Origin: Syntrophaceae bacterium
GTDB lineage: Bacteria; Desulfobacterota; Syntrophia; Syntrophales; Smithellaceae
Length of the DNA stretch: 64,000 nt
Assembly (NCBI GenBank): GCA_018436925.1
Contig: JAHDKI010000020.1
Coordinates: 151,501-215,500 of the forward strand
Direction: 5' to 3'
Every line of letters begins with the position of its first letter. The first letter of the stretch is position 1. The notes under the pieces are model-generated. The model made no database searches, had not been told where the DNA came from, and was given only the letters and a program-made list of their open reading frames with translations. Below are positions 1-8,797 of the stretch, one piece after another. A program made the translations under genes and the position numbers.

Positions 1-1415
1 GCCAGCCCGATTAAAAAATATTTTATTTCCTCAATGTTTAAAAACACATTTAGAAAAAAACCCGGAATGATGACAATTAGCGCTGACCTAATTCCAGGAA
101 GCCATGTTTTTAAATACTCTCCGACTGAAAAATAAAAAATGCGCTTTGCATAAAGAATTTGAACGGATATGAGAATAATCATAGCGATAAGCGAAGCCAG
201 GGCTGCGCCGGTAAGCCCCAGAAATTTTGTGGCGGGATAAATTATAATGATGAAGATGAGCGTCCTGGCAATAGATGCGTTTCTGTGAAGGTTGGGTTGC
301 CCGAGCGCAAAGTATCCTTGTACAATTGTAGTGGCCATCATAACAATTAGAATTGATACAGCCATGATGGCAAAGGGAATGGCTAGTGCGGCATAGTCAA
401 CTCCATAAACAATTCTTAAAACCGGCTTGGCGAAGAAAATCATGAAGCATGAAAAGGGAATCAGGACGATGCCGGAAAGCTTTGTGGCTAAAAGAATCAG
501 TCGTTTAATTTCAGAAATGTTATCCTGATGTTTGGAGAACACAGGCAGAAGAATGGGATCGACGATTTTAGAATAAAAAGTGCCTGGCATATCGGCAAGG
601 CTGCGAACGAGAACATACATGCCAAGTGCTTGCACTGAAAGAATTTTTCCAATCACATAAATATCCAACTGGGCATAAATCATCATTAAAATGGGAAGGC
701 CGAACATTCTTTTGGAAAACTGAATGACGTTGCCTGCATGTTCTCTGGATATCCTGAACGAAGGAAACATCGGACAAAAAATAAATGAGAGAATCAAGCG
801 TAAAAAAGATTCCCCAAGATAACCCAGAACCAGCCCCCATACACTTCTGAGATAAAACGAGGCAGCAATGGCAATAATCACACCGCAAATCGCAGCACCC
901 TGCATCAAAATGACCCACTTCTTGAATCGCAAATCTTTCTCGAGAAGGTGAACACGCGGACTGATCAGGCCGTTTAGCAAAACAACCAAAAAGCCGATTC
1001 GCAGAATGTTGGTTGCCTCGGGTTGGTTGAAATAGATGGCGATATGCGGCGCAGCAAAAAATGCAATTGTATAGAGTGAAAGCCCGCGGATGGAAGAAAT
1101 CCACCAGACAGCATTGATAAAACCTGCCTCGGGACTGTTCTTGTTTTGGATGGTGGACTGACGAAGGCCGATTTGAGTGATTGCTTCAATAACGGCAACA
1201 GATGCCGTAATGGTCGCCATAATGCCGAACGCTTCCGGCGCCAAGAGGCGTGCCAGAATGATATTTCTGATAAAACGTCCGCCGTTTTCCAGAAAACTGC
1301 CCGCAGCAAGAAAACCGCCACCGCGCAGGCTTTTCCCAAGTATATCGTCCTTTTTCGCTGAATAAACGACACTGCGAACTTTTTCAGCAATGCGATTGAT
1401 TATGGTTTTAATCAT
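1..1415 (-). CDS. Polysaccharide flippase (Wzx/MATE-like), 3' end outside window
   Basis: The minus strand reads from ATG at 1415 for about 471 codons without a stop to base 1, so the C-terminus is missing. The N-terminus contains a stretch of the type ILARLLAPEAFGIMAT typical of the polysaccharide-transport (PST) flippases. It is followed by roughly a dozen hydrophobic segments separated by short basic loops. The family moves undecaprenyl-linked sugar repeat units across the inner membrane. The gene is last in view of a long minus-strand polysaccharide locus and follows an O-antigen ligase/polymerase-like gene by 39 bp, which suits a Wzx/Wzy pair. Only the sugar specificity is unknown. I see no frameshift in the reading frame. 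Confidence 0.85.
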   Translation of the reverse strand, partial: MIKTIINRIAEKVRSVVYSAKKDDILGKSLRGGGFLAAGSFLENGGRFIRNIILARLLAPEAFGIMATITASVAVIEAITQIGLRQSTIQNKNSPEAGFINAVWWISSIRGLSLYTIAFFAAPHIAIYFNQPEATNILRIGFLVVLLNGLISPRVHLLEKDLRFKKWVILMQGAAICGVIIAIAASFYLRSVWGLVLGYLGESFLRLILSFIFCPMFPSFRISREHAGNVIQFSKRMFGLPILMMIYAQLDIYVIGKILSVQALGMYVLVRSLADMPGTFYSKIVDPILLPVFSKHQDNISEIKRLILLATKLSGIVLIPFSCFMIFFAKPVLRIVYGVDYAALAIPFAIMAVSILIVMMATTIVQGYFALGQPNLHRNASIARTLIFIIIIYPATKFLGLTGAALASLIAMIILISVQILYAKRIFYFSVGEYLKTWLPGIRSALIVIIPGFFLNVFLNIEEIKYFLIGL

Positions 1416-1454
1416 TAAGCTTAGAAGTCTCAATATTTCGGCAACGCAAAAGCA

Positions 1455-2759
1455 TCAAGCAGTGTTGATTTCATGAAATGGCGCTTCTTTATGGGCGGAA
1501 GTGGTAATCATGCTTCCGAGTGCGGCAATTAGCGCGAGAAGCATATACCAGAAAGTTGTAATCTGATCGAAATAGGCGACAGACAAAAATGATGTCATAT
1601 GCGCAAAAAGCGTTGCGCCAATTGACCAGATCAAAATCTTTGTGTATTTATCATCAAAATGTTTTAGCGCTTTACCTAAAGTGCTGTAGCAAAATGCAAG
1701 CAGTATCACGAACAGGGTTAGTTTGATAAAACCGCCGTTAATCGCTTCCGATACAAACTGATTGGTGATGTCAATCATGTTAGGATTATCCGGAAGTGTA
1801 TCAAGCCCCCAGTGAGATGTTTTCTTTACACCCATGAACCACCACTCTTGAATGTGGGCCACGGTGGCGTCAATCAACTCCACGCGATGCCAACCAGTGC
1901 CACCAATCAGGTTTCCCAATCTTCCAATTAAAGCCCAGACGGGGGCTTTCATGATTAAATGAAGGCCCACAACGGCTATAAAAATGCCCCATCTGACAAG
2001 TTTCATCTGGTTTCTAAGTGGCCACATGCATAAAGCCAATAAGGCGGCCAGATATGCCATCAGAGGGCCGCTTGATGACGAAACAAAAACGATCAATGTT
2101 GCGGATGAAAAAGCGATGAATGCGAACACTTTTTCTTTGTTTTTAAACCAAAGACTGAAAAGAAATGGCATAAGGGTTGCGCCGAAAGTGCCAGCCAGTA
2201 TTGGGTGCGCAAAAGGTCCCTGACAACGAAGTTTGTCATTTCGAATTGCCGTGTATTCGGGTACGCCGCCGAAAAATGAAAACAAATTTCTTCCCGTTAA
2301 ATATTCATTCAACATGATTAAAGACAAGGGTATGGCGATCAAAGCTAGTGCTTTAATTAGTATTTCAAAATCGCCGATTTCTCTTATTGTGAGTCGTATA
2401 GCCATGTATATGCCTATTGCATTGTAGGCAAACCCTGATCGGTTAATCAGCGCTTCGGTCGTTCCGTGCAAGACTGTATAGATTACAACGCTGCAAGTGA
2501 CCCATATGAGAAATATAGTATCAACCTTGTTGAATATGATGCCTTTAAATTCAGCTCTCAAAAAAAAGCGAACAAAAATTACAAAAATCAAGATTCTCAA
2601 GCCTGTGAAGTGGAAGACAGCAATTTTAACTTGTTGACCGAGCGTGAGAAAGCAGGCTGCAAATATTATCGGAAGTGCGGCATACTTGCGCGGTAGTATA
2701 AGAATAAGAATGACTGCGCAAAAGAGAATAGCGAAACCGAGAGGGGTGATATTGTTCAT
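1455..2759 (-). CDS. O-antigen ligase/polymerase-like membrane protein
   Basis: 434 aa, very hydrophobic, with about 10-12 predicted membrane spans and a larger hydrophilic loop around residues 280-335. That layout is seen in the Wzy_C (O-antigen ligase/polymerase) family. A glycine/histidine stretch GPFAHPILAGTFG near residue 185 resembles the conserved core of these proteins. The family either polymerises repeat units in the periplasm or ligates glycan to a carrier. Its position beside a Wzx flippase and glycosyltransferases supports a polymerase or ligase role, but sequence alone cannot separate the two. The coding region looks more AT-rich than the genes from 5 kb onward. Confidence 0.75.
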   Translation of the reverse strand: MNNITPLGFAILFCAVILILILPRKYAALPIIFAACFLTLGQQVKIAVFHFTGLRILIFVIFVRFFLRAEFKGIIFNKVDTIFLIWVTCSVVIYTVLHGTTEALINRSGFAYNAIGIYMAIRLTIREIGDFEILIKALALIAIPLSLIMLNEYLTGRNLFSFFGGVPEYTAIRNDKLRCQGPFAHPILAGTFGATLMPFLFSLWFKNKEKVFAFIAFSSATLIVFVSSSSGPLMAYLAALLALCMWPLRNQMKLVRWGIFIAVVGLHLIMKAPVWALIGRLGNLIGGTGWHRVELIDATVAHIQEWWFMGVKKTSHWGLDTLPDNPNMIDITNQFVSEAINGGFIKLTLFVILLAFCYSTLGKALKHFDDKYTKILIWSIGATLFAHMTSFLSVAYFDQITTFWYMLLALIAALGSMITTSAHKEAPFHEINTA

Positions 2760-2821
2760 TTTAAGTGTTTGGAACCTTTATCCTGACTGAGTATATTAAA
2801 ACATGTGCCCAATCCGGTTAA

Positions 2822-3778
2822 TTAAATATTGAGACACCATTTAAACACAAGAAGATGCTTTCTGCGTTTATGGATGTACTGATGATACTTATCTGAACGG
2901 TTTATGAGAGAAGGGAAATTAATCAAAGTCAAAATAATAAGCCTGGATGTCGCGCTTATAAGGAGACCTGATTTATAGATGAGCTCACCCTTCGTTCCAT
3001 AGTATTTTTTCATGAGCTTTGATACAGATTCGCACATCATAAGAATGCTGAAGTCAGAAGGTGCCTTTTCACTTGCGCCGCCTTCCAGATGAATAATATC
3101 AACATCGGCAATATAGTACAAAAGCCACCCGGCGGCGCCGATCCGTTTGCACAAGTCAATGTCTTCTGCATACATGAAAAACTGTTCATCAAAACATCCA
3201 ACTTGATCAAAAACATATTTTCTCACCATCAGACATGCACCGTATAAATGGCTGACGAAACCGCTTTTATGTTTATTATGAGATGGATAAATGCGTCTAA
3301 TTATATTATTTGTATGCTTACTGAAAAATATTTGCAGAAAAAATCTTTTTAAGGGTGACAGTTCAGTTTGGATTGGCAGGTCTACGATATGGTTTTGTGC
3401 GTCGATTATCTTGCAGCCAATTGCACCTACTCGATCATTATTTTCGAGAAAATTACACATTTGGGTTAAGGCATTGCTGTTTACTATCGTATCGGGATTG
3501 AGAAACAGTATATAAGCCGATCTTACATGTGGAATGGCAATATTGTTTGCTTTGCCAAAGCCCATATTATCACCGCTATTAATTAGAAACACTTCGGGAA
3601 AGCAGGTTTCGACCATCGCCCGGCTTTGATCAGAAGAAGCATTGTCTACGACAATTATTCTATCGATGATGTTTACGTTAGACTTTTTTATAGAATTCAG
3701 GCAATTGTAAAGAAGATCGGATGTATTCCAGTTAACAATCACAATTGTCAGCGTCATTTTTTTCATTGTGCGTCTCAT
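2822..3778 (-). CDS. Glycosyltransferase family 2 (rhamnosyltransferase-like)
   Basis: 318 aa GT-A type enzyme. The opening TLTIVIVNWN at residues ~9-18, VVDNASSDQS near 45, GFGKANN near 75 and FLNPDT near 97 match the RfbF/WbbL-like GT2 group. YAEDIDLCKRIGAAGW near residue 205 is its second signature. It would add a sugar from a nucleotide donor to the lipid-linked repeat unit at the cytoplasmic face. The start overlaps the stop of the PaaK-like gene (ATGA), so the two are probably co-translated; a start four codons further in is also possible. A rhamnose acceptor or donor would fit the rfbA/rfbC genes in the locus, but this is inference. Confidence 0.85.
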   Translation of the reverse strand: MRRTMKKMTLTIVIVNWNTSDLLYNCLNSIKKSNVNIIDRIIVVDNASSDQSRAMVETCFPEVFLINSGDNMGFGKANNIAIPHVRSAYILFLNPDTIVNSNALTQMCNFLENNDRVGAIGCKIIDAQNHIVDLPIQTELSPLKRFFLQIFFSKHTNNIIRRIYPSHNKHKSGFVSHLYGACLMVRKYVFDQVGCFDEQFFMYAEDIDLCKRIGAAGWLLYYIADVDIIHLEGGASEKAPSDFSILMMCESVSKLMKKYYGTKGELIYKSGLLISATSRLIILTLINFPSLINRSDKYHQYIHKRRKHLLVFKWCLNI

Positions 3779-5109
3779 TGATTCATTTCGACAAATACAG
3801 GTTTAAGTTTCCCACGCGATGTTAATGATAATTCTTCAACTCTAACGACATGAACATCAACATCAGCTGATGCGTGAAGATGAATAACTTTCTTTATATA
3901 GGCGATATCGTATGGGTTTATTTCATGATTTGTCTTAATGCGAACTTCGATATTATTCAAACCTTTCTGGACAACCTGCCAACCATCAATAGGCATTTCT
4001 TTGAAAATGAGGGTAAGCCCGGGTGTGCCAAGAGTGTTTCCATTTGCGAATCTTAATATGTCGCCAGATCGACCAAAGACATTACCAATCAAAGGATAGA
4101 TTCGACCGCAAGAGCATGGTTCTGAATTCAAGGTCACGAGGTCCCCATTTTCGTATCTGATGAATGGCATTGAATGATTCCACAAGTTAGTTACGGCCAA
4201 ACGGCCAGTACCGTGGGCATCGGGGTCGATGACCTCTACAACGGATTCTAGATCGTTGTAATGATATCCGCTATGCTGAATACATTCGTAGGATAGTAGG
4301 CCGCCATCATTAAAACCATAATGATCAAAAACCGGAACACAAAGATTATCCTCGATTTGTTTCCGATAATGTGGGTGAAGCATTTCTGCTGTTGTTATAA
4401 CCGCTTTAAGATCATCGTAAGGTCCGGGATGGAAGTGGTCTTTGATGTTACAGAATTCTGCGATCATAGAAGGATATCCATGAATAACAGTCGGCTTGAA
4501 TTTCAATATCATTTGATGGCATTTTAATGCCACATCCATATTCATCCCGACACACGATACGCCATGTCCGCGCTCAAGCCAGGATCGTGCCCTATTTCTC
4601 AGAGATCTGTTTTCGGCAATCAAAGACCCACCTGCAATATAGCAGACATCATCACCAAAGTGATAACCGGCAAATTCCCATCCAATCAGCACATATCCAT
4701 ATCGAAGCGCATGTAATTTCAAATCATGGAAATACTTTAACGGACTACCTGTTGTGCCACCGGTAGAATCCGCTTTATGCGGAATCTTTTCAATATTATC
4801 AGGTATCAATTGGTCTCGATTGTCGCGAATCATATCACGCGTGACGATAGGAAAATGATTCAATTCATTAAAGTGTCGCGGCCTTCGAATTTTAACGCCA
4901 TAATTTTCCCATAGCATTTTGTAAAAGGGAACGTGGTCCCAGCAGTGTTCAATTATGTCACCAAGCCTTTCAAGCCGCCATTTGTCCCGCTTTTCAGGTG
5001 ACCATTTTTCCGTTTCAAGCAACCATCGGCGGTAATGAAAGATATCAATCTTCATTAACCTGAACAACGGCGGTGCAACTGTTCTACTAAAATAAGACGC
5101 AATGCTCAT
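3775..5109 (-). CDS. PaaK/CapK-like AMP-forming acyl ligase
   Basis: Phenylacetate-CoA ligase family protein of 444 aa. The adenylation signature STGGTTGSPLKY, a later RYENGDLV segment and a C-terminal SRGKLKPV with the expected catalytic lysine are visible. A CSCGR segment around residue 345 is of the kind seen in this family. I place the start at ATG 5109 because GGAG lies about 10 bases upstream; the open frame runs further up, but that part overlaps the end of asnB and has no family resemblance. CapK-type members occur in many capsule loci, where they may activate an acid for transfer to sugar. The true substrate is unknown. Confidence 0.8.
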   Translation of the reverse strand: MSIASYFSRTVAPPLFRLMKIDIFHYRRWLLETEKWSPEKRDKWRLERLGDIIEHCWDHVPFYKMLWENYGVKIRRPRHFNELNHFPIVTRDMIRDNRDQLIPDNIEKIPHKADSTGGTTGSPLKYFHDLKLHALRYGYVLIGWEFAGYHFGDDVCYIAGGSLIAENRSLRNRARSWLERGHGVSCVGMNMDVALKCHQMILKFKPTVIHGYPSMIAEFCNIKDHFHPGPYDDLKAVITTAEMLHPHYRKQIEDNLCVPVFDHYGFNDGGLLSYECIQHSGYHYNDLESVVEVIDPDAHGTGRLAVTNLWNHSMPFIRYENGDLVTLNSEPCSCGRIYPLIGNVFGRSGDILRFANGNTLGTPGLTLIFKEMPIDGWQVVQKGLNNIEVRIKTNHEINPYDIAYIKKVIHLHASADVDVHVVRVEELSLTSRGKLKPVFVEMNQ

Positions 5110-5164
5110 AATAGTAACTCCATAAACGATTAATGTGAGGTATAGGTATTTAAATAATACTCTA

Positions 5165-7036
5165 CTAAAAAATGAACTTTTTGTGCCACAATTCAAAGCT
5201 GATGAGCAGGTAGATGTGCCGCATGTAATCTTCTTTTCCCCGGTCGTGCAGTTTAACCAGTTGTTCGACGTATTCCTTGTTGAAATAGTTATGAATGGCT
5301 GCATTATTACTTAAAAGGCAATCGTCAATATAGCTGCGCATTTTACTGCGCAGCCATTGGTCGATGGGATTGGCGAATCCCTTCTTTTTTTTATAGATCA
5401 TTTCTCTGGGCAACCACTTCTCAACGGCTTTTTTGTGTAAGTGCTTTCCCCGAAATCCCTTAATTTTCAGATTCGGGGGAATGGTTTCGATCAATTCCAC
5501 CAGGCGATAATCCAGGAAAGGCACCCTGGCTTCTATTGAGTTTGCCATTGATGTTTTGTCGTTCACCATAAGCAGGTCGTCCGGCAGGTTGGCGCGGGTG
5601 TCGATGTAGAGCATTTGCGAAAGCGGGTCGAGATCGGCAACGTCGTTGTAAAGGTGGCGCAGGGCTTCCTTCGCGACATGTTTATTTTTAGAAATATCCT
5701 GTTTAACCCAGTCTTGAAAAAGAAGGGTTTTCATTTCATCGCTGTAAAAGGAATATATTTTTGCAAATCGCGTGAGAATGTCCGGTTCATGCAGTGACGT
5801 CACGCCCCGTTTGAGACGTTCGTTTCTGGGAAGTTTGTGCACCAGGGTATGTGCGAGTGAGGCAACAGGCTTTGGCAATTGGCTGTACAGGCCGGATAGT
5901 TTCACGCCGATGTGGCGGTGATAACCTGCCCAGGGTTCATCGGCGCCCTGGCCGGTGAGGGCCACTTTCACCTTCCGGCTTGCAATTTTGCTGACAAAAT
6001 AGAACGCCGCCGCGGTTTCGTTGCCGACAGGTTCTTCGATGTCCCACAGATAATTTTCGTAATACTTTTCATAGTCGTCCGGCGTGACGATCATTTCCGT
6101 ATGCTGTGTTCCAAAGCGATTGGCCAGTTGCCTTGCATCGTCCGTTTCGTTTGTTTTTTCACCGCCTTCAAAGCCTATTGTGAAAGAATAAACGGGATTA
6201 TTAACCCGCTGGGTCATGATTGCCAGAATGGCCGCGGAATCGATGCCGGAACTCAGAAACAGACCAACCGGCACATCGCTTCGAAGTTGCAGCCGAATGG
6301 CGTCTTCCAGCAGTGCCTGATACTGCTCTACTAGGTCTTCTTCTTTACGGCTATAATCAATGAGCGGTTTCCATCCCCAGAACTTGCTGGTTCTGATTCC
6401 ATCGGCCGAACAGTCCATGCTGCTTGCCGGTGGAAGTTTCAGAATATCTTTGAAAAGCGTACGCGGGGAAGGAACGTAACGAAATGTGAATAACTCCTGC
6501 AGGCTGTTGATGTCGACTTCTCTTTTTACGTCTTTATCCTGCAGAAGCGATTTGATTTCCGAAGCAAAAAGAAGCTTGTTCTTCACCGTGACATAGTACA
6601 GGGGCTTTACACCCAGGTGGTCGCGTGCAAGAAAAAGACGCCGGCTTTTTTCATCCCACAGGGCAAACGCGAATATGCCGTTGAATCGTTTAACACAGTC
6701 CATTCCCCATGTCTCATAGCCGTGAATGATGACTTCCGTATCGGACTGTGTTTTGAAGATATGTCCGTGTTGTTTTAGTTCTTCCCGCAGTTCAAGGTAA
6801 TTGTAGATCTCGCCGTTGAATACGATGTGGATGGTGTCGTCTTCATTGGAAATGGGCTGTGCGCCGCCGCCGATGTCTATAATACTTAATCGTCGATGTC
6901 CCAGGCCGATTCCCGGTGCGACATAGCAGCCGTCACCATCGGGGCCCCGGTGCTTGATAACCGATGTCATGGCGCCGAGCAGTTGCCGATCAACCGGCGC
7001 GCCGTCAAAGTGAAAAATTCCGCAGATTCCGCACAT
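5165..7036 (-). CDS. asnB: Asparagine synthase-type glutamine amidotransferase
   Basis: 623 aa, full length for glutamine-hydrolysing asparagine synthase. The protein begins MCGICGIF, exposing the Cys2 nucleophile of the class II amidotransferase domain; NGEIYNY (74-80) is also conserved. The synthetase half has a pyrophosphate loop LSSGIDS at ~261-267. Family members in polysaccharide loci often amidate uronic acids or other carboxylates instead of aspartate. The position among sugar genes favours such a role here. An XrtA/PEP-CTERM-associated amidotransferase is another possibility. It sits 3 bp from the GT2 gene upstream of it in transcription order, indicating an operon. Confidence 0.88.
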   Translation of the reverse strand: MCGICGIFHFDGAPVDRQLLGAMTSVIKHRGPDGDGCYVAPGIGLGHRRLSIIDIGGGAQPISNEDDTIHIVFNGEIYNYLELREELKQHGHIFKTQSDTEVIIHGYETWGMDCVKRFNGIFAFALWDEKSRRLFLARDHLGVKPLYYVTVKNKLLFASEIKSLLQDKDVKREVDINSLQELFTFRYVPSPRTLFKDILKLPPASSMDCSADGIRTSKFWGWKPLIDYSRKEEDLVEQYQALLEDAIRLQLRSDVPVGLFLSSGIDSAAILAIMTQRVNNPVYSFTIGFEGGEKTNETDDARQLANRFGTQHTEMIVTPDDYEKYYENYLWDIEEPVGNETAAAFYFVSKIASRKVKVALTGQGADEPWAGYHRHIGVKLSGLYSQLPKPVASLAHTLVHKLPRNERLKRGVTSLHEPDILTRFAKIYSFYSDEMKTLLFQDWVKQDISKNKHVAKEALRHLYNDVADLDPLSQMLYIDTRANLPDDLLMVNDKTSMANSIEARVPFLDYRLVELIETIPPNLKIKGFRGKHLHKKAVEKWLPREMIYKKKKGFANPIDQWLRSKMRSYIDDCLLSNNAAIHNYFNKEYVEQLVKLHDRGKEDYMRHIYLLISFELWHKKFIF

Positions 7037-7039
7037 GTT

Positions 7040-7933
7040 TTACCTTTTCATCCTGATCATGTCTTTTAATCCGTTAAAGATGCGTTGATTCAAAATGGTT
7101 TTGTAATGCTTCGCCTCGTCCGGGGTGACAAGCCGCTTTTTCCGCGTTATTGCCGCGCGAGCGAAGCCGTAAAGCATCAGCGCGCCGGCGATAAAAAAAG
7201 GTTTACCGAACAACATTCTGTCGACAACCTTGAATGTCAGAAAAACAAAACCGCCGCCTGTGGCATGGTATATTTCGCCATGCATGATGTTTGTTCTGGG
7301 CAGGCCGATTCCCGATCCCTCAATTTTTAGATGATAGAATGGGTTGTCGGCAAAATGCCTCGTTTCCCATCCGCGGCACTGGGCTTTGATTTCATCTATT
7401 GTGTCCCATCCTTTGGCGGGGATAAAACCGCCGATTTGGTCGAAGCATTTTTTCCGCACCATTTTGCAAGCCCCGGCCGCGTGATACGAAGGCATTTCAA
7501 TCGACGCCCAGCCGTGTTCAGATTCTTCAAGATATATGCCAGAGGTTATGCCGAGCTTGTTGTTGTTGGCGAATTCAGTAATTAGTCGTTCAAAGTAATC
7601 CGGCTCAAGCCGCAGGTCGGCATCGAGTTTAACGATAAAATCGTAAGGTTTGTCCTTAACGGTTTCATAACCCCAGTTAAAAGCATTAATTACCGGCGCG
7701 CCAGGTTGGCGCTTGTCGTCCCTTTTGGTTTTGATGAGGCTAATCCATGGGTGATCTTTGCGGTATCGCTCGACGATTTCCGGCGTGCTGTCGCTGGAGC
7801 AATCGTCAACAATCACCCAGATTGACGGCTTGACGGTTTGCGAAACGATCGATTTAATCGTCGTTTCAATATACTGCTGTTCGTCTTTGACAGGCGATAC
7901 AATAATGTAGTTGTGTTCGCTCAAATGGTTCAT
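7040..7933 (-). CDS. Glycosyltransferase family 2
   Basis: 297 aa from ATG 7933. The open frame extends 19 codons further but only over the end of the preceding deacetylase gene. IIVSPVKDEQQYIETTIKSI at residues ~9-28 and VDDCSSDSTPEIVERY are classic GT2 N-terminal blocks, and VKLDADLRLEPDYF around residue 95 contains the DxD-like metal/nucleotide-sugar site. A hydrophobic stretch near residues 240-265 may associate the enzyme with the membrane. It probably adds one sugar of the repeat unit. The donor cannot be read from the sequence. Confidence 0.85.
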   Translation of the reverse strand: MNHLSEHNYIIVSPVKDEQQYIETTIKSIVSQTVKPSIWVIVDDCSSDSTPEIVERYRKDHPWISLIKTKRDDKRQPGAPVINAFNWGYETVKDKPYDFIVKLDADLRLEPDYFERLITEFANNNKLGITSGIYLEESEHGWASIEMPSYHAAGACKMVRKKCFDQIGGFIPAKGWDTIDEIKAQCRGWETRHFADNPFYHLKIEGSGIGLPRTNIMHGEIYHATGGGFVFLTFKVVDRMLFGKPFFIAGALMLYGFARAAITRKKRLVTPDEAKHYKTILNQRIFNGLKDMIRMKR

Positions 7934-7941
7934 TTTTGATC

Positions 7942-8781
7942 TTAACCGGCCGCTAGTCGTTTTCGTCCACGTTGGACAGCATAGAGCCAATTATACGCTC
8001 CGGAAAGTTTTGCCAGGAAGAAACGGTTGTCATCGCCGGAGTTAACCGGAAGTCTTTTTAAAAAATGCGAACCGTCGTCGATTGAAGCGGTTCCTATTCT
8101 TGTGCATACAGAGCAGGTAAAGCCATGCGTAATCAGAATATCGCGCAAGGCGCTTATGAAAGAGTTGTTTTTTTCAGGAAACTTGTAGGGGTATGCAAAG
8201 GCGTACACGGTCGTTCCAAGATGGGTCTCTATGGTGTCTTTTGATTGCGCGATTTCCCATTCGATTTCCGGTGTTGAAAGGTTTCGTAATTGCGGATGAT
8301 TATGGGTGTGCGAGCCGAAATGGATGCCTTTATGTTGCAGTGCGCGTACTTCATTCCAGATCAGGCATTCTTTTCCCTTAAAAGATAACCTTTCGTCTCC
8401 GATAAAAGCTGTTGGCAGAAAAACAGTTGCGGAGAATCCGTATTTTTCAAGAATCGGGAAAGCACTGGTGTAAAAATCACGAAAGCCGTCGTCGAAAGTG
8501 ATGACGGCATACTTATTGGAACCTTCATCATGAAATGCGTTTTCAATATCGTGAAGGTTGATCACGCAATACGATTGATCGTGCAAAAGCCGCATGTGCT
8601 CGGCAAATACGGCGGGCGATGTGTTGACGTGATAGTATGGATGGGAACTTTCTTTTTCATCGGATATGCTGTGGTACATCAAAATAGGAATGCGTCTGCC
8701 TTTCCCGGATGTTTCCTTCCGGGGGATGAATCGTGAAAGAAATAGTGTAATTAGGCGATCCAGCCTAAATTTGCTGTTCAT
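7942..8781 (-). CDS. Polysaccharide deacetylase (NodB/CE4 domain)
   Basis: 279 aa. The NodB homology domain is clear: ILMYHSIS near residue 33, VITFDDGF near 92 with the catalytic/metal Asp pair, and FGSHTHNHPQL near 155 with the two zinc-binding histidines. AFAYPYKFPE near 195 is a further family block. The enzyme would remove acetyl groups from N-acetylated sugars in the glycan or its precursor. No clear signal peptide is seen, so location is uncertain. It lies between the GT2 gene and the deacetylase-GT4 fusion, all closely spaced on the minus strand. Confidence 0.85.
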   Translation of the reverse strand: MNSKFRLDRLITLFLSRFIPRKETSGKGRRIPILMYHSISDEKESSHPYYHVNTSPAVFAEHMRLLHDQSYCVINLHDIENAFHDEGSNKYAVITFDDGFRDFYTSAFPILEKYGFSATVFLPTAFIGDERLSFKGKECLIWNEVRALQHKGIHFGSHTHNHPQLRNLSTPEIEWEIAQSKDTIETHLGTTVYAFAYPYKFPEKNNSFISALRDILITHGFTCSVCTRIGTASIDDGSHFLKRLPVNSGDDNRFFLAKLSGAYNWLYAVQRGRKRLAAG

Positions 8782-8797
8782 TGCCGATCACCGCGTT

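Noticed and set aside
568-1390. Two minus-strand frames of 178 and 138 codons inside the flippase region
   Set aside because: They are other-frame readings of the continuous flippase frame starting at 1415; their compositions (Cys, Arg, Ser rich) are not protein-like.
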